From an uncultured Candidatus Melainabacteria bacterium (lineage in GTDB: Bacteria; Cyanobacteriota; Vampirovibrionia; Gastranaerophilales; Gastranaerophilaceae), in NCBI GenBank assembly GCA_934692625.1, contig CAKUUC010000002.1:1-64000 (forward strand): 64,000 nt of DNA, read 5' to 3'. Position 1 is the first letter of the stretch; every line of letters begins with the position of its first letter. The notes beneath the pieces are model-generated. The model was not told the origin of the DNA, did no database searches, and saw nothing but the letters and a program-made list of their open reading frames with translations. A program made the translations under genes and the position numbers. Of this stretch, positions 16,382 through 25,100 are shown piece after piece.

Positions 16382-16384
16382 ATC

Positions 16385-17362
16385 TTAGTGAGTCATATTT
16401 TTGAAAAATGCTGATAGCCATTCAAAAAGTGTTCTGGTAGCCGGAACATCTTCTTTTGGAAGAATTTCAAAACCTTTTAGTCTGTTGTTCCAATCATTTA
16501 ATTCTTTACCGGAAAGGCTCATGTCAATTCCCATTGGTAAATCTTCTTCCGGAAACGGAAAATTTCGCTTGCCTGTTTCTTTTATTATGTTGAGCATTTC
16601 TTTCATTGCACCACAATACAATGATTTGTTTCTATCTAAAAAATAAGTACCATCTCTTTTTGACAAAATTGGTGTAATATTCCTGCGAGATACTCCTCGA
16701 GAATCGTACTCTGGGAGTGCATAGATTGTAGATTCAAAATTCTCGAGATTGTCTAGTTTTATATCAAATGTGGTTCGAGGTCTAAATCCCATTTTTGTGT
16801 GGAAAACAACGGACGGAATCATAGAAAGTAAGGGAATTTCTTTAATTCCAAATCTCTGCGCTACTTCGCATGCTACTTGTAACAATCTGATTTGAGTTCC
16901 TGCAATTTCATTATTATTATTTGATTCAACAAATCCGAATTTCAAACGGCTTGGTTCCCCATCATTGAAGTCCGTTAAACCAAAGCGTTTTATACCTAAA
17001 GTCTTTTTAGTATCAAAATCTTTTAATCTGTACTTTCTTGTATGGTCAGATTTTATGTTTTTACCTCTTGTTACAATGTAATCTACAAGTGCTTTGATTG
17101 GATTTCCGGTTTTTATATCCATAACTGTAGTTTCGCCGGCATGCAAATTCTCCGGACGAAATGTGTCTGTATATAAGGTTTCCAAAGTCTTTGAATGTAC
17201 AGAATCTGAAATTTCTCGATAGGTTTTTGTTGTATTTTCAAATAGTACTTCAAGTGACCTTGCCGGATTCATTTTTTTATAAAAAGGAGGTAAATCTACT
17301 AGCATATTTTTAGTAAAACCTGTAAAGCAAAAAATTGCTAAAATTTTTAGAAATTTTAACAA
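16385..17362 (-). CDS. GNAT-like acetyltransferase-fold protein
   Basis: A protein of up to 325 residues. Near residue 180, IAGTQIRLLQVACEVAQRFG is followed by I-P-L-L-S-M-I-P-S-V-V-F-H-T-K-M-G-F. This has the shape of GNAT motif A and motif B, where the second part resembles the N/S-x-x-A-x-x-F-Y-x-K-x-G-F signature. The acetyl-CoA loop Q/R-x-x-G-x-G/A is poorly conserved, so catalysis is doubtful. The start is unclear: a TTG at 17362 gives a hydrophobic N-terminus, and ATGs at 17305 and 17272 are alternatives without good ribosome sites. It belongs to the local cluster of lineage-type proteins. Confidence 0.55.
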   Translation of the reverse strand: MLKFLKILAIFCFTGFTKNMLVDLPPFYKKMNPARSLEVLFENTTKTYREISDSVHSKTLETLYTDTFRPENLHAGETTVMDIKTGNPIKALVDYIVTRGKNIKSDHTRKYRLKDFDTKKTLGIKRFGLTDFNDGEPSRLKFGFVESNNNNEIAGTQIRLLQVACEVAQRFGIKEIPLLSMIPSVVFHTKMGFRPRTTFDIKLDNLENFESTIYALPEYDSRGVSRRNITPILSKRDGTYFLDRNKSLYCGAMKEMLNIIKETGKRNFPFPEEDLPMGIDMSLSGKELNDWNNRLKGFEILPKEDVPATRTLFEWLSAFFKNMTH

Positions 17363-17392
17363 TTTTTTGCCAATATGAAGTTTTATTACTTA

Positions 17393-17590
17393 TTAAAAGT
17401 AACGACCTTCCCACATTTTTTCAAGCATATCGGTACCTTGTCCTACAGCTTTAGTACTTTCTGTCATTGATTTGTCAAAAGTTGTGTTTGGATTAAGGGC
17501 GCCATTTATTGCTCCGCCAGTCAATGTTAATACTCCGGCTGCTGCCACTAATGGAGTCATTATAACTGCTCCGGCTCTATTAACAGCCAA
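17393..17590 (-). CDS. Small hydrophobic protein, start uncertain
   Basis: About 65 residues from a TTG at 17590. The frame is open upstream to 17650 and adds INSTFEKKEPSRAK, so an unusual start such as ATT near 17625 is possible. A Gly/Ala/Thr-rich hydrophobic segment (AGAVIMTPLVAAAGVLTLTG) probably spans or lies on the membrane, followed by a polar tail. The N-R-A-G phrase also occurs near the start of the 1805 protein. The function is unknown. Confidence 0.4.
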   Translation of the reverse strand: MAVNRAGAVIMTPLVAAAGVLTLTGGAINGALNPNTTFDKSMTESTKAVGQGTDMLEKMWEGRYF

Positions 17591-17749
17591 TTTTGCTCTA
17601 CTTGGTTCTTTCTTTTCAAATGTACTATTAATAATGTAATAAAAAGCTTAATGAAGGAATAAATTTAAGCAAAAATTTTTAAACCCTATTTTTAGAGCCT
17701 GTAGTTTTATTAAAATACATTAAGTTTTATTTTGACGTAATTGGAGTGT

Positions 17750-17911
17750 TTATTGTGCTTTCACGTATCCCATTTTTTGAATATCTTCGTCTGTTCTGTT
17801 TCCGTAAATAGTTATTTTAGCCAGTTCTTGTTCAATATTTTGGAATTCTGCCTCTGTCAAAATAATATCTGCAGCACCTAGATTTTCATCAATTCTTTCT
17901 ATTTTTCTCAT
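17750..17911 (-). pseudogene. Aldo/keto reductase C-terminal remnant
   Basis: A 53-codon frame from the ATG at 17911. Its product, MRKIERIDENLGAADIILT then EAEFQNIEQELAKI and GNRTDEDIQKMGYV, matches the C-terminal end of aldo/keto reductases, where the helix pair after the NADP-binding loop reads L-E-R-I-x-E-N-x-G-A-A-D. The catalytic barrel, with its Asp-Tyr-Lys-His tetrad, is absent and stop codons lie directly upstream. It is best read as the last fragment of a lost reductase gene of about 320 codons. Confidence 0.65.
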
Positions 17912-17962
17912 AATGTGTTATGATATAGAAAATTAATGCATAATAAAAACAAGTAGGTTAAT

Positions 17963-18250
17963 ATGAATATAACAACAAACTATTCTCAACAAAATTTTCA
18001 AGCAGGGTTAAATAACAACAGTGTTACGAAAAATACTTTGAATAAAATAGTGAAAAATAGTACTAATGATATTAACAACGATATATTTGAATTAACTTTT
18101 AAACCACTGAATGATACTATTAAAAATAAAAAATCTAAAACAGAAAAATATACTCAAACTATTGCTATTCAACGAAAATTTGAAATGAATAATTTGCAAA
18201 AATCAAACAATGCAAAAATTTCCAATGCACTTTTTGACCTTATTTTTTAG
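17963..18250 (+). CDS. Small protein with N-terminal NFQAGL motif
   Basis: A 95-residue, Asn/Lys-rich, hydrophilic protein. It begins MNITTNYSQQNFQAGL, the clearest local example of the N-terminal N-F-x-A/G motif. The rest is predicted helical, with a polar middle and no membrane segment. The ribosome site is weak (AGG seven to eight bases upstream). The function is unknown. It could be a short effector-like or secreted protein, but nothing in the sequence proves export. Confidence 0.5.
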   Translation: MNITTNYSQQNFQAGLNNNSVTKNTLNKIVKNSTNDINNDIFELTFKPLNDTIKNKKSKTEKYTQTIAIQRKFEMNNLQKSNNAKISNALFDLIF

Positions 18251-18346
18251 TCTAGAGGTTCTATCTTGCTGCCATTTTAGCCTAGCTCCTATGTGTATTG
18301 TATAATATTATATAATAAGGAAGCAAATTTTAATGAGGAAAATAAT

Positions 18347-20707
18347 ATGACGACTTTGGATAGACTGGATATAGGAAAAGATGCAATTATTGAGTCTATT
18401 GAATGCGAAGACAAGGCTCTTCGTTCACATATTTTAGATATGGGCTTAACTCCTGGGGTTGAGGTTACTCTTGTTAAAACTGCTCCGATGGGTGATCCGT
18501 TAGAAATTTGTGTCCGAGGTTATGAACTCACACTGAGAAAAGCAGATGCTTCAAGAATTAAGATTTCCGGAATTCATGATGCTCACAATTGTCCACGAAA
18601 AAATAATAATAATTTTAACATCACTGAACACTCTCAAAAAGGTGAAACAAAAACTTATACAACCAGAAAATTGAATAAAGGAACGGTTAAAAAAACATTA
18701 AAACTTGCTCTTGCCGGAAATCAGAATTGTGGAAAAACAACTCTATTCAATCAATTAACAGGTTCAAACCAACATGTCGGAAATTTCCCTGGGGTTACTG
18801 TTGATAGAACAGATGGTACAATTATTGGACATAATGATGTTATTATAACGGATTTGCCGGGGATTTATTCACTTTCACCTTATACGAGTGAAGAAATCGT
18901 GACTCGTGATTTTATTTTGAAAGAAAAACCTGACGGACTTATTAATATTGTTGATGCGACAAATATTGAAAGAAATTTACTGTTGACAATACAACTAATG
19001 GAACTTGACGTTCCTATGGTTATCGCACTTAACATGATGGACGAAATTACAGAAAATGGCGGAACCCTTGATATTAATGGTTTAGAATCAGCATTGGGTG
19101 TTCCTGTTGTGCCGATTTCTGCACTAAAAAATCAAGGTATTGATGAACTAGTTGAACACGTCATAAATGTTGCAAAGTTTTCTGAACACCCAGGAAGACT
19201 TGATTTCTGTGAAGAAAATGACGGTAAAGGAGGTGCAGTTCATAGATGTATTCACGCTTTGATGCACTTGATTGAAGACCATGCAAAAGATTGTGATGTT
19301 CCTGTTCGATTTGCTGCAACAAAATTGGCAACCGGTGATGAATTAATGATTAAAGAGTTGCAACTTAATGCAGATGATATCACAGCCTGTAAAAGTATTG
19401 TTGAACAAATGGAAAAAGAATCCGGATTGGATAAAGAATCTGCAATGGCTGATATGAGATTTTCTTTCATTGAAAAATTATGCGCAAAATATGTTTTTAA
19501 ACCGGAAGAAAATGCCGCATATAAATTATCGGCAAAAGTAGATAGGTTTTTGACCGGAAAATATACGGCAATTTTGTCGTTTTTATTAATAATGTCTTTA
19601 ATTTTCTATTTGACATTCGGATCGTTGGGAATATTTTTGTCAGATTTGATGCAAGTCGGCATAGATTATATAACAAAACTCGTAGATAACGGTTTGACAT
19701 CTTACGGATTAAATCCGGTTATTCATTCATTGATAATAGATGGTATATTTGCCGGTGTCGGCAGCGTTTTGAGTTTCTTGCCGGTAATTGTTGTATTGTT
19801 TTTCTTCTTGTCAATTCTGGAAGATTCCGGGTATATGGCAAGAGTTGCTTTTGTTATGGATAAACTGTTAAGAAAAATCGGTTTGTCAGGAAGAAGTTTT
19901 GTGCCGATGTTGATTGGGTTTGGGTGTTCCGTTCCTGCGATTATGGCAACAAGAACACTTCCTTCTGAACGTGATAGAAAAATGACAATTTTCTTAATTC
20001 CGTTTATGAGTTGTTCAGCGAAGCTTCCTATTTATGCATTATTTACGGCAGCATTTTTTAAACATAATCAAGTTTTGGTTATGCTCGGCTTGTATCTAAT
20101 CGGAATTGTTGTGGGTATAATTTTTGCTTATATTATGAAATTCTTTGTGTTTAAAGGTGAAACGGTTCCTTTTGTTATGGAATTGCCAAACTACAGAATG
20201 CCTGGGATTAAAAATGTATACAGACTTATTTATTACAAAGCAAAAGGCTTTATGACAAAGGCTTTTACAATAATTTTCTGGGCTACAATTATTATTTGGT
20301 TCTTGCAAACATTTGATGCAAAATTGAATTTGGTAACAGATTCTTCTCAAAGTTTACTTGCAATACTTGGTAATTTAATCGTTCCGTTATTCAAACCATT
20401 AGGCATTTCAGATTGGAGAATTTCTACTGCATTTATTACAGGCTTTATGGCAAAAGAAAGTGTTGTTAGTACGTTGACGGTTTTGCTTGGTGGTGATGTG
20501 ACAAAACTTCCTATCTTATTCTCAAAACTAACTGCATTTGTCTTTTTAATCTTTTGTTTGTTGTATACACCTTGTGTTGCAGCAGTTGCAACCGTTAGAA
20601 GAGAATTAGGCAAACGTTATGCTGCACTTGTTATTTTCGTCCAGTGCTTAATTGCTTGGATTGTTGCATTTATTGTTTATAATCTGGGTAGTGTTCTTAT
20701 TCATTAG
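18347..20707 (+). CDS. feoB: FeoA-FeoB fusion, ferrous iron transporter
   Basis: A 786-residue protein. The start at 18347 follows GAGGAA. Residues 1-75 are a FeoA (SH3-like) domain (LRSHILDMGLTPGVEVTLV). After a polar linker comes a FeoB G-domain: G1 GNQNCGKTT near residue 125, G3 D-L-P-G, G4 N-M-M-D. The helical GDI-like domain follows, and then the membrane core with two Gate repeats (SGRSFVPMLIGFGCSVPAIMA, and later GFMAKESVVSTL). It imports Fe(II) across the inner membrane, driven or gated by GTP hydrolysis. FeoA is usually a separate gene; the fusion occurs in several anaerobe lineages. It is convergent with the lipid kinase gene, seven bases away. Confidence 0.95.
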   Translation: MTTLDRLDIGKDAIIESIECEDKALRSHILDMGLTPGVEVTLVKTAPMGDPLEICVRGYELTLRKADASRIKISGIHDAHNCPRKNNNNFNITEHSQKGETKTYTTRKLNKGTVKKTLKLALAGNQNCGKTTLFNQLTGSNQHVGNFPGVTVDRTDGTIIGHNDVIITDLPGIYSLSPYTSEEIVTRDFILKEKPDGLINIVDATNIERNLLLTIQLMELDVPMVIALNMMDEITENGGTLDINGLESALGVPVVPISALKNQGIDELVEHVINVAKFSEHPGRLDFCEENDGKGGAVHRCIHALMHLIEDHAKDCDVPVRFAATKLATGDELMIKELQLNADDITACKSIVEQMEKESGLDKESAMADMRFSFIEKLCAKYVFKPEENAAYKLSAKVDRFLTGKYTAILSFLLIMSLIFYLTFGSLGIFLSDLMQVGIDYITKLVDNGLTSYGLNPVIHSLIIDGIFAGVGSVLSFLPVIVVLFFFLSILEDSGYMARVAFVMDKLLRKIGLSGRSFVPMLIGFGCSVPAIMATRTLPSERDRKMTIFLIPFMSCSAKLPIYALFTAAFFKHNQVLVMLGLYLIGIVVGIIFAYIMKFFVFKGETVPFVMELPNYRMPGIKNVYRLIYYKAKGFMTKAFTIIFWATIIIWFLQTFDAKLNLVTDSSQSLLAILGNLIVPLFKPLGISDWRISTAFITGFMAKESVVSTLTVLLGGDVTKLPILFSKLTAFVFLIFCLLYTPCVAAVATVRRELGKRYAALVIFVQCLIAWIVAFIVYNLGSVLIH

Positions 20708-20714
20708 TCTGGAA

Positions 20715-21566
20715 TTATTTAAAAATATTAATTACCTCCGACTTAATCCCAAAATCCAAATCTTCAGTAAACTTTGTCTTTTCACCATCAATATGGGCAA
20801 AGCAATAATGATTTTTAATCTTAAAATCTTTAGCCTTAATGTATTCTGCTATTCGTGAATTTGACTTTAGGTTCAACAAAATCTTCAAAAACTCAATGAA
20901 AAACAGTATCGGATTTTGAGTTTTTAGGATAAAAATATCCAATAAACCGTCATCTAACTTTGAATTCTTTGCAATTGAAAACAAATTTTGATACATATTT
21001 CCGGCATTTGCAACAATGATACAAGAAGCATTAATTGTTCGCTCCTCATTATCAATAATCACTGAATACTCTTTATTTTTAAGCCTTAGTGCAAAAATTA
21101 TTCCGGCAATAAAGTATGCAAAATATCCAAATTTGTTCTTTAGTGTTTGAGGAGTTTTTCCGATTATATCAGCGTCATACCCTAGCCCGCAACGTAGAAC
21201 AGAAAATTTGTTATTAACTGTCATAACATCAATTTTAGTTGAGTTTTCTCTGTCAATAACTTTCAATGCTTTTGACACACTATTTATCCCAAGATTTGCC
21301 GCTAACAAGTTTGCAGTACCTGTTGGAATAATTCCTAAAGTTTTATTTGTACCAACTAAATACGGCAAAACCTTATTAACAGTTCCGTCTCCACCCACAA
21401 CAAGAATTGTATCAAAAGTTTCTATATCAACGTCTTGTAACTGGTCGATAGTTATAAATTGAAACCGTGTTTGTTTTTTCAAAAGCAATGTTTGAATCTT
21501 TCGCCTGCATTTTACGGCTCGTTTTCTTCCGGCACTAAAATTTGATACAACAAGAACGTTATTCAT
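20715..21566 (-). CDS. Diacylglycerol kinase-family lipid kinase
   Basis: A 283-residue protein of the DagK/YegS fold. The nucleotide motif V-V-G-G-D-G-T-V-N is near residue 58, with G-I-I-P-T-G-T-A-N shortly after. It phosphorylates a membrane lipid such as diacylglycerol or sphingosine-like lipid using ATP; the precise lipid cannot be read from sequence. Its start overlaps the end of the PAP2 gene by eight bases, so a lipid phosphatase and a lipid kinase are translated together. It is the last gene of the long minus-strand polysaccharide locus. Confidence 0.85.
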   Translation of the reverse strand: MNNVLVVSNFSAGRKRAVKCRRKIQTLLLKKQTRFQFITIDQLQDVDIETFDTILVVGGDGTVNKVLPYLVGTNKTLGIIPTGTANLLAANLGINSVSKALKVIDRENSTKIDVMTVNNKFSVLRCGLGYDADIIGKTPQTLKNKFGYFAYFIAGIIFALRLKNKEYSVIIDNEERTINASCIIVANAGNMYQNLFSIAKNSKLDDGLLDIFILKTQNPILFFIEFLKILLNLKSNSRIAEYIKAKDFKIKNHYCFAHIDGEKTKFTEDLDFGIKSEVINIFK

Positions 21567-22170
21567 TATCTACTCCTTTTGAAAAAAGTTTTGTATAAAT
21601 AGATAACAAAAATAACCCCAACAAATACGCCCCGATTACATCTGTAAGGTTATGAACTCCGAGCCAAATCCTTGAAATTCCGACAAGCAAAATCCAAATT
21701 ACGGATAGAATAATCCCAACATATTGCCAAACGCTGTTTTTGCAATACTTGTAAATAAAATAAATTACCATTCCCCACAGGCAAATCGTAACCAAACTAT
21801 GACTTGAAACATAACTAAAACTATGCGGATGAATTACACGTTGCATTTCAAATGGCGGTCTTGCTCGATGAACAAGTGGTTTAATTATACAGTTCAAAAG
21901 AAACGTTACAAGCGGAATTGAGCATAAAAAGACGATTGATTTATACTCTCTTTTCTTGAAAAAACAAATACTCCCAACAATCAAAGGTAGTGCAATCATC
22001 ACCGAATACAGTTTGCAATCAGGTAATAACGGAATCCATAATGGCAGATTTTTCAAAACACTTTGCAAATGCAAAATGAAAGCCTTGTCCCATAAATCAA
22101 TTATGGGACAAGTTTCCACGATTATTGAAAATATTATAAATATTGCAAGTAGCAACAATGATTTTTTCAT
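21559..22170 (-). CDS. PAP2-superfamily membrane phosphatase
   Basis: A 203-residue membrane protein with the acid phosphatase signature. K-P-L-V-H-R-A-R-P is motif 1 (K-x6-R-P), S-Y-V-S-S-H-S is a variant of motif 2 (P-S-G-H), and S-R-I-W-L-G-V-H-N-L-T-D is motif 3. About six transmembrane helices. The ATG at 22170 lies immediately after the stop of the radical SAM gene. Likely substrates are undecaprenyl pyrophosphate or phosphatidic-acid-type lipids on the outer face of the membrane. Either would suit recycling of the polysaccharide carrier. Confidence 0.85.
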   Translation of the reverse strand: MKKSLLLLAIFIIFSIIVETCPIIDLWDKAFILHLQSVLKNLPLWIPLLPDCKLYSVMIALPLIVGSICFFKKREYKSIVFLCSIPLVTFLLNCIIKPLVHRARPPFEMQRVIHPHSFSYVSSHSLVTICLWGMVIYFIYKYCKNSVWQYVGIILSVIWILLVGISRIWLGVHNLTDVIGAYLLGLFLLSIYTKLFSKGVDNE

Positions 22171-22171
22171 A

Positions 22172-23686
22172 CTATTTTCCACAACCTGCACAATGTCCTG
22201 AACATTTGTGCTCCGGTTTTACTTTTGAGCAGAAATTATCTCTATCAACGTAATATTCGCCCTCAAGAGGGAAAATTGTCATCCAAAGATTATTTCTCCA
22301 ATCCTCGTCAAGAATTTCCTTAACTTCTTCTGAATACTTGTCGATTTCAGAAGTAATTTTAGGGTCTGTCAAATATGCAGCCGCATTTTCGTGAGTTTCA
22401 TAAGGTTTAAATTCTTGATAGTATTTTCTCAAAACATCAGGTCTATCCACAATCATACAAGGTCTTAGCATATTTCCGTCTTCATAAGGAATACCATCTC
22501 TGATTGCTTTCATAAACGGAGCCGCTAAAGCTTCTGTAAGTGTGCAATTATTCAAATTGTGAGTTGCCAAGTGTACAAATGTGCAAGGTTCAACGTCACC
22601 TTTAGGGTTAACGTGAACATATTGTCTTCCGCCTGCAATACAACCCATCATTTCAGGACCGTCGCCCCAAAAATCTACGGTCATCATTGGCAATGTATTT
22701 CTTGCATTGTAAACAGCTTTCAAGATTTGTTGTCTTTGTTGAGCATTCGGCGTCATAGAAATATCAGGACTATCGCCAACAGGAACATAGTGGAAGAACC
22801 AAGTCCACAAACAACCTTTATCAGATAGCATTTTCATGAATTCGTCAGATGTTACTTCATCGCAGTTTTGGCTTGTTGCAACAACAGAAGCACCGAAGAA
22901 GATTCCTGCTTTTTTAAGCATATCCATCTTCTCCATAACCATATCGAAACAACCTTCACCACGAACGGCATCGGTATTTTCTTTTAAACCGCCGATAGAA
23001 AACATTGGGTGAACGTTACCAAGTTCTTGCAATTTTTTGATTGTTTTTTCGTTGATTAAAGAACCGTTTGTGAAAGTGATAAACGCACAATCGTTAAATT
23101 CTTCTGCCAGTTCTAAGAACTCTTTTCTTGCAAAAGGTTCGCCACCTACAACAGGAATAATGTGAATACCCATAACATCACGCGCTTCAGTGAAGATTTC
23201 TCGCCACTTTTCTTTTGTCAAATCTTCTCTGACGTCATATTCATGAGCCCAACAGCCTTTGCAATTGAAGTTGCATCTTTTTGTAATTGAAGATAACAAA
23301 ACCGTTGGAGGAAAAAATCCGTTCTTTTCGTTGAATTCAGAACGTTTTCTCAAATTGTCCCCATAATATCCGTTAACAAAGAAGTTCTTAATCCATTTGT
23401 TACGGCAGTTTGGGTGCAATTCTGTCAAAATCTTTTTCCACCACAAAAGATGCGGATGTTCTGATTCAAACAACCATTGCATTCTTCTAGCGTGGTTAAT
23501 TCCGCCTTTAGAACCTGCAATTTTTTCAAAGATTTTTGCAAGGTTGATAAGTTTTTGCTTGCTATAATGTTTGCCCAAATAATTCAAAGTTTGGTCTATC
23601 ACAAAATTATTGAATTTTAGTTTTAATCCGTCAAAACAGCCCATCGAATTTGACTGCCAAACAGTTGATTGTTTTTCTACTCTCAT
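22172..23686 (-). CDS. Radical SAM/SPASM-like enzyme in the polysaccharide locus
   Basis: A 504-residue protein. The ATG at 23686 is set by AAGGAGG upstream. The radical SAM cluster is C-N-F-N-C-K-G-C (C-x3-C-x2-C) near residue 140, followed by G-G-E-P-F. Auxiliary cysteines lie near residue 350 (GCIAGGRQY, then VEPCTFVHL), with a Cys-rich tail (CSKVKPEHKCSGHCAGCG), so extra Fe-S clusters are likely. The substrate is unknown. The HpnH-like or lipid- and peptide-modifying classes look most similar in outline. It lies between manC and the PAP2/lipid kinase pair, which hints at a lipid or glycan-lipid substrate. The C-terminal Cys array is unusual. Confidence 0.8.
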   Translation of the reverse strand: MRVEKQSTVWQSNSMGCFDGLKLKFNNFVIDQTLNYLGKHYSKQKLINLAKIFEKIAGSKGGINHARRMQWLFESEHPHLLWWKKILTELHPNCRNKWIKNFFVNGYYGDNLRKRSEFNEKNGFFPPTVLLSSITKRCNFNCKGCWAHEYDVREDLTKEKWREIFTEARDVMGIHIIPVVGGEPFARKEFLELAEEFNDCAFITFTNGSLINEKTIKKLQELGNVHPMFSIGGLKENTDAVRGEGCFDMVMEKMDMLKKAGIFFGASVVATSQNCDEVTSDEFMKMLSDKGCLWTWFFHYVPVGDSPDISMTPNAQQRQQILKAVYNARNTLPMMTVDFWGDGPEMMGCIAGGRQYVHVNPKGDVEPCTFVHLATHNLNNCTLTEALAAPFMKAIRDGIPYEDGNMLRPCMIVDRPDVLRKYYQEFKPYETHENAAAYLTDPKITSEIDKYSEEVKEILDEDWRNNLWMTIFPLEGEYYVDRDNFCSKVKPEHKCSGHCAGCGK

Positions 23687-23699
23687 TATATTTCCTCCT

Positions 23700-25088
23700 T
23701 TAAATTCTTCCATAACAATCTTCATAGCGAATAATATCATCTTCTGAAATATAATCGCCTTTTTGTATTTCAATTATTTTCAATTCTTTATCATACGGAT
23801 TTTGTAAAGAATGTTTTGTTCCTAGTGGAATATCAATGCTATCACCGGCATAAACATTGTATTCTTTCCCGTCTTTTAACACTAAAGCTGTACCTTCAAG
23901 CACAACCCAATGTTCAGAACGATGATTATGAGATTGAACCGATAGTTTATGTTTTGGCATAACACAAATTGTTTTGGTTAAATATCCATTACCACTATTC
24001 AGGCAAGTGTAATATCCCCAAGGTCTAAAAACAGTTTTATGTAATTTTATAGTATCAGATTCTTTTGCTTTTAGTTTTTCATATAGTTTTTTGACATTTT
24101 GCGATTCATCAAGTTTACAAGCCATAATTGCATCTTCTGTTTCGACAAGAATAATATTTTCTAAACTGGAAACTGCAACAACTTCTTTTTGAGAATAAAT
24201 AAATGAATTTTTTACATTATCTACAACTACTTTACCAGTCAATACATTTCCATTTTCATCTTTTTCTTTTACATTGAAAATAGATTGCCAAGAACCTAAA
24301 TCATTCCAATCAGATTGCAATTTAACAAGAGCAATTTTGTCAGACTTTTCCATAATTGCGTAGTCAATTGATATTGATGGCATCTTTTCATAAACAGAAT
24401 AATTTATTTGTGTAGACTTTGAAAAATCCAATTCTCCTAAATGCATATAAATATCTGGAGCATATTTTTTGAATTCATTTAAGAATGTAGAAATTTTACC
24501 CATAAAAATACCACCATTCCAATAGTAATTTCCACTGTCTAGATATTTCTTTGCTGTTTCAAAATTAGGTTTTTCAACAAATTTTTCAACTTTATAACCT
24601 ACAGATAGGGCTTTTTCTGTTTTTATATAGCCATAACCAGTTTCAGGATATGTCGGTTTTATACCAAATGTAACAATATAACCATGTTCAGCAAGTTCTT
24701 TACCCTGCTCTACTGTTTTGTTAAATCCATCTATATCTTTAATTAAATGATCTGATGGTACAATTAGTACGACATCGTCTTCACAACCTTGTTGAATAAA
24801 ATATTGTAAAGTTGAAGCAATTGCAGGTGCTGTATTTCTCCCGAATGGCTCTCCGATTACAATATTTGAACTATCAATTTTGTTTAATTGCAATTTGATA
24901 TTTGAATAATGCTTTATGTTTGTTACTGTAACGATATCTGCCGGTTTTGAAAATGTACACAAACGATTAAAAGTCTTTTGTAAAAGACTTTGTTCTTTGT
25001 CAAAGCTCAATAATTGTTTGGGATATTCTTCTCTTGATAATGGCCATAAACGGCTTCCACTTCCACCTGCTAAAATTATACTTTTCAT
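23700..25088 (-). CDS. manC: Mannose-1-phosphate guanylyltransferase / mannose-6-phosphate isomerase
   Basis: A 462-residue bifunctional enzyme. The N-terminal nucleotidyltransferase has G-G-S-G-S-R-L-W-P-L-S-R-E-E-Y-P-K-Q at residue 8. A type II PMI cupin domain follows from about residue 340 (RPWGYY; H-N-H-R-S-E-H-W-V-V; D-I-P-L-G-T-K-H). It makes GDP-mannose from Man-1-P and GTP and isomerises Fru-6-P to Man-6-P, supplying mannose or, after further steps, fucose-type sugars. The length is close to the family's 465-480. Phosphomannomutase is not in the window. Only 12 bp follow the upstream Wzz-like gene. Confidence 0.93.
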   Translation of the reverse strand: MKSIILAGGSGSRLWPLSREEYPKQLLSFDKEQSLLQKTFNRLCTFSKPADIVTVTNIKHYSNIKLQLNKIDSSNIVIGEPFGRNTAPAIASTLQYFIQQGCEDDVVLIVPSDHLIKDIDGFNKTVEQGKELAEHGYIVTFGIKPTYPETGYGYIKTEKALSVGYKVEKFVEKPNFETAKKYLDSGNYYWNGGIFMGKISTFLNEFKKYAPDIYMHLGELDFSKSTQINYSVYEKMPSISIDYAIMEKSDKIALVKLQSDWNDLGSWQSIFNVKEKDENGNVLTGKVVVDNVKNSFIYSQKEVVAVSSLENIILVETEDAIMACKLDESQNVKKLYEKLKAKESDTIKLHKTVFRPWGYYTCLNSGNGYLTKTICVMPKHKLSVQSHNHRSEHWVVLEGTALVLKDGKEYNVYAGDSIDIPLGTKHSLQNPYDKELKIIEIQKGDYISEDDIIRYEDCYGRI

Positions 25089-25100
25089 AATAATTTCCTC

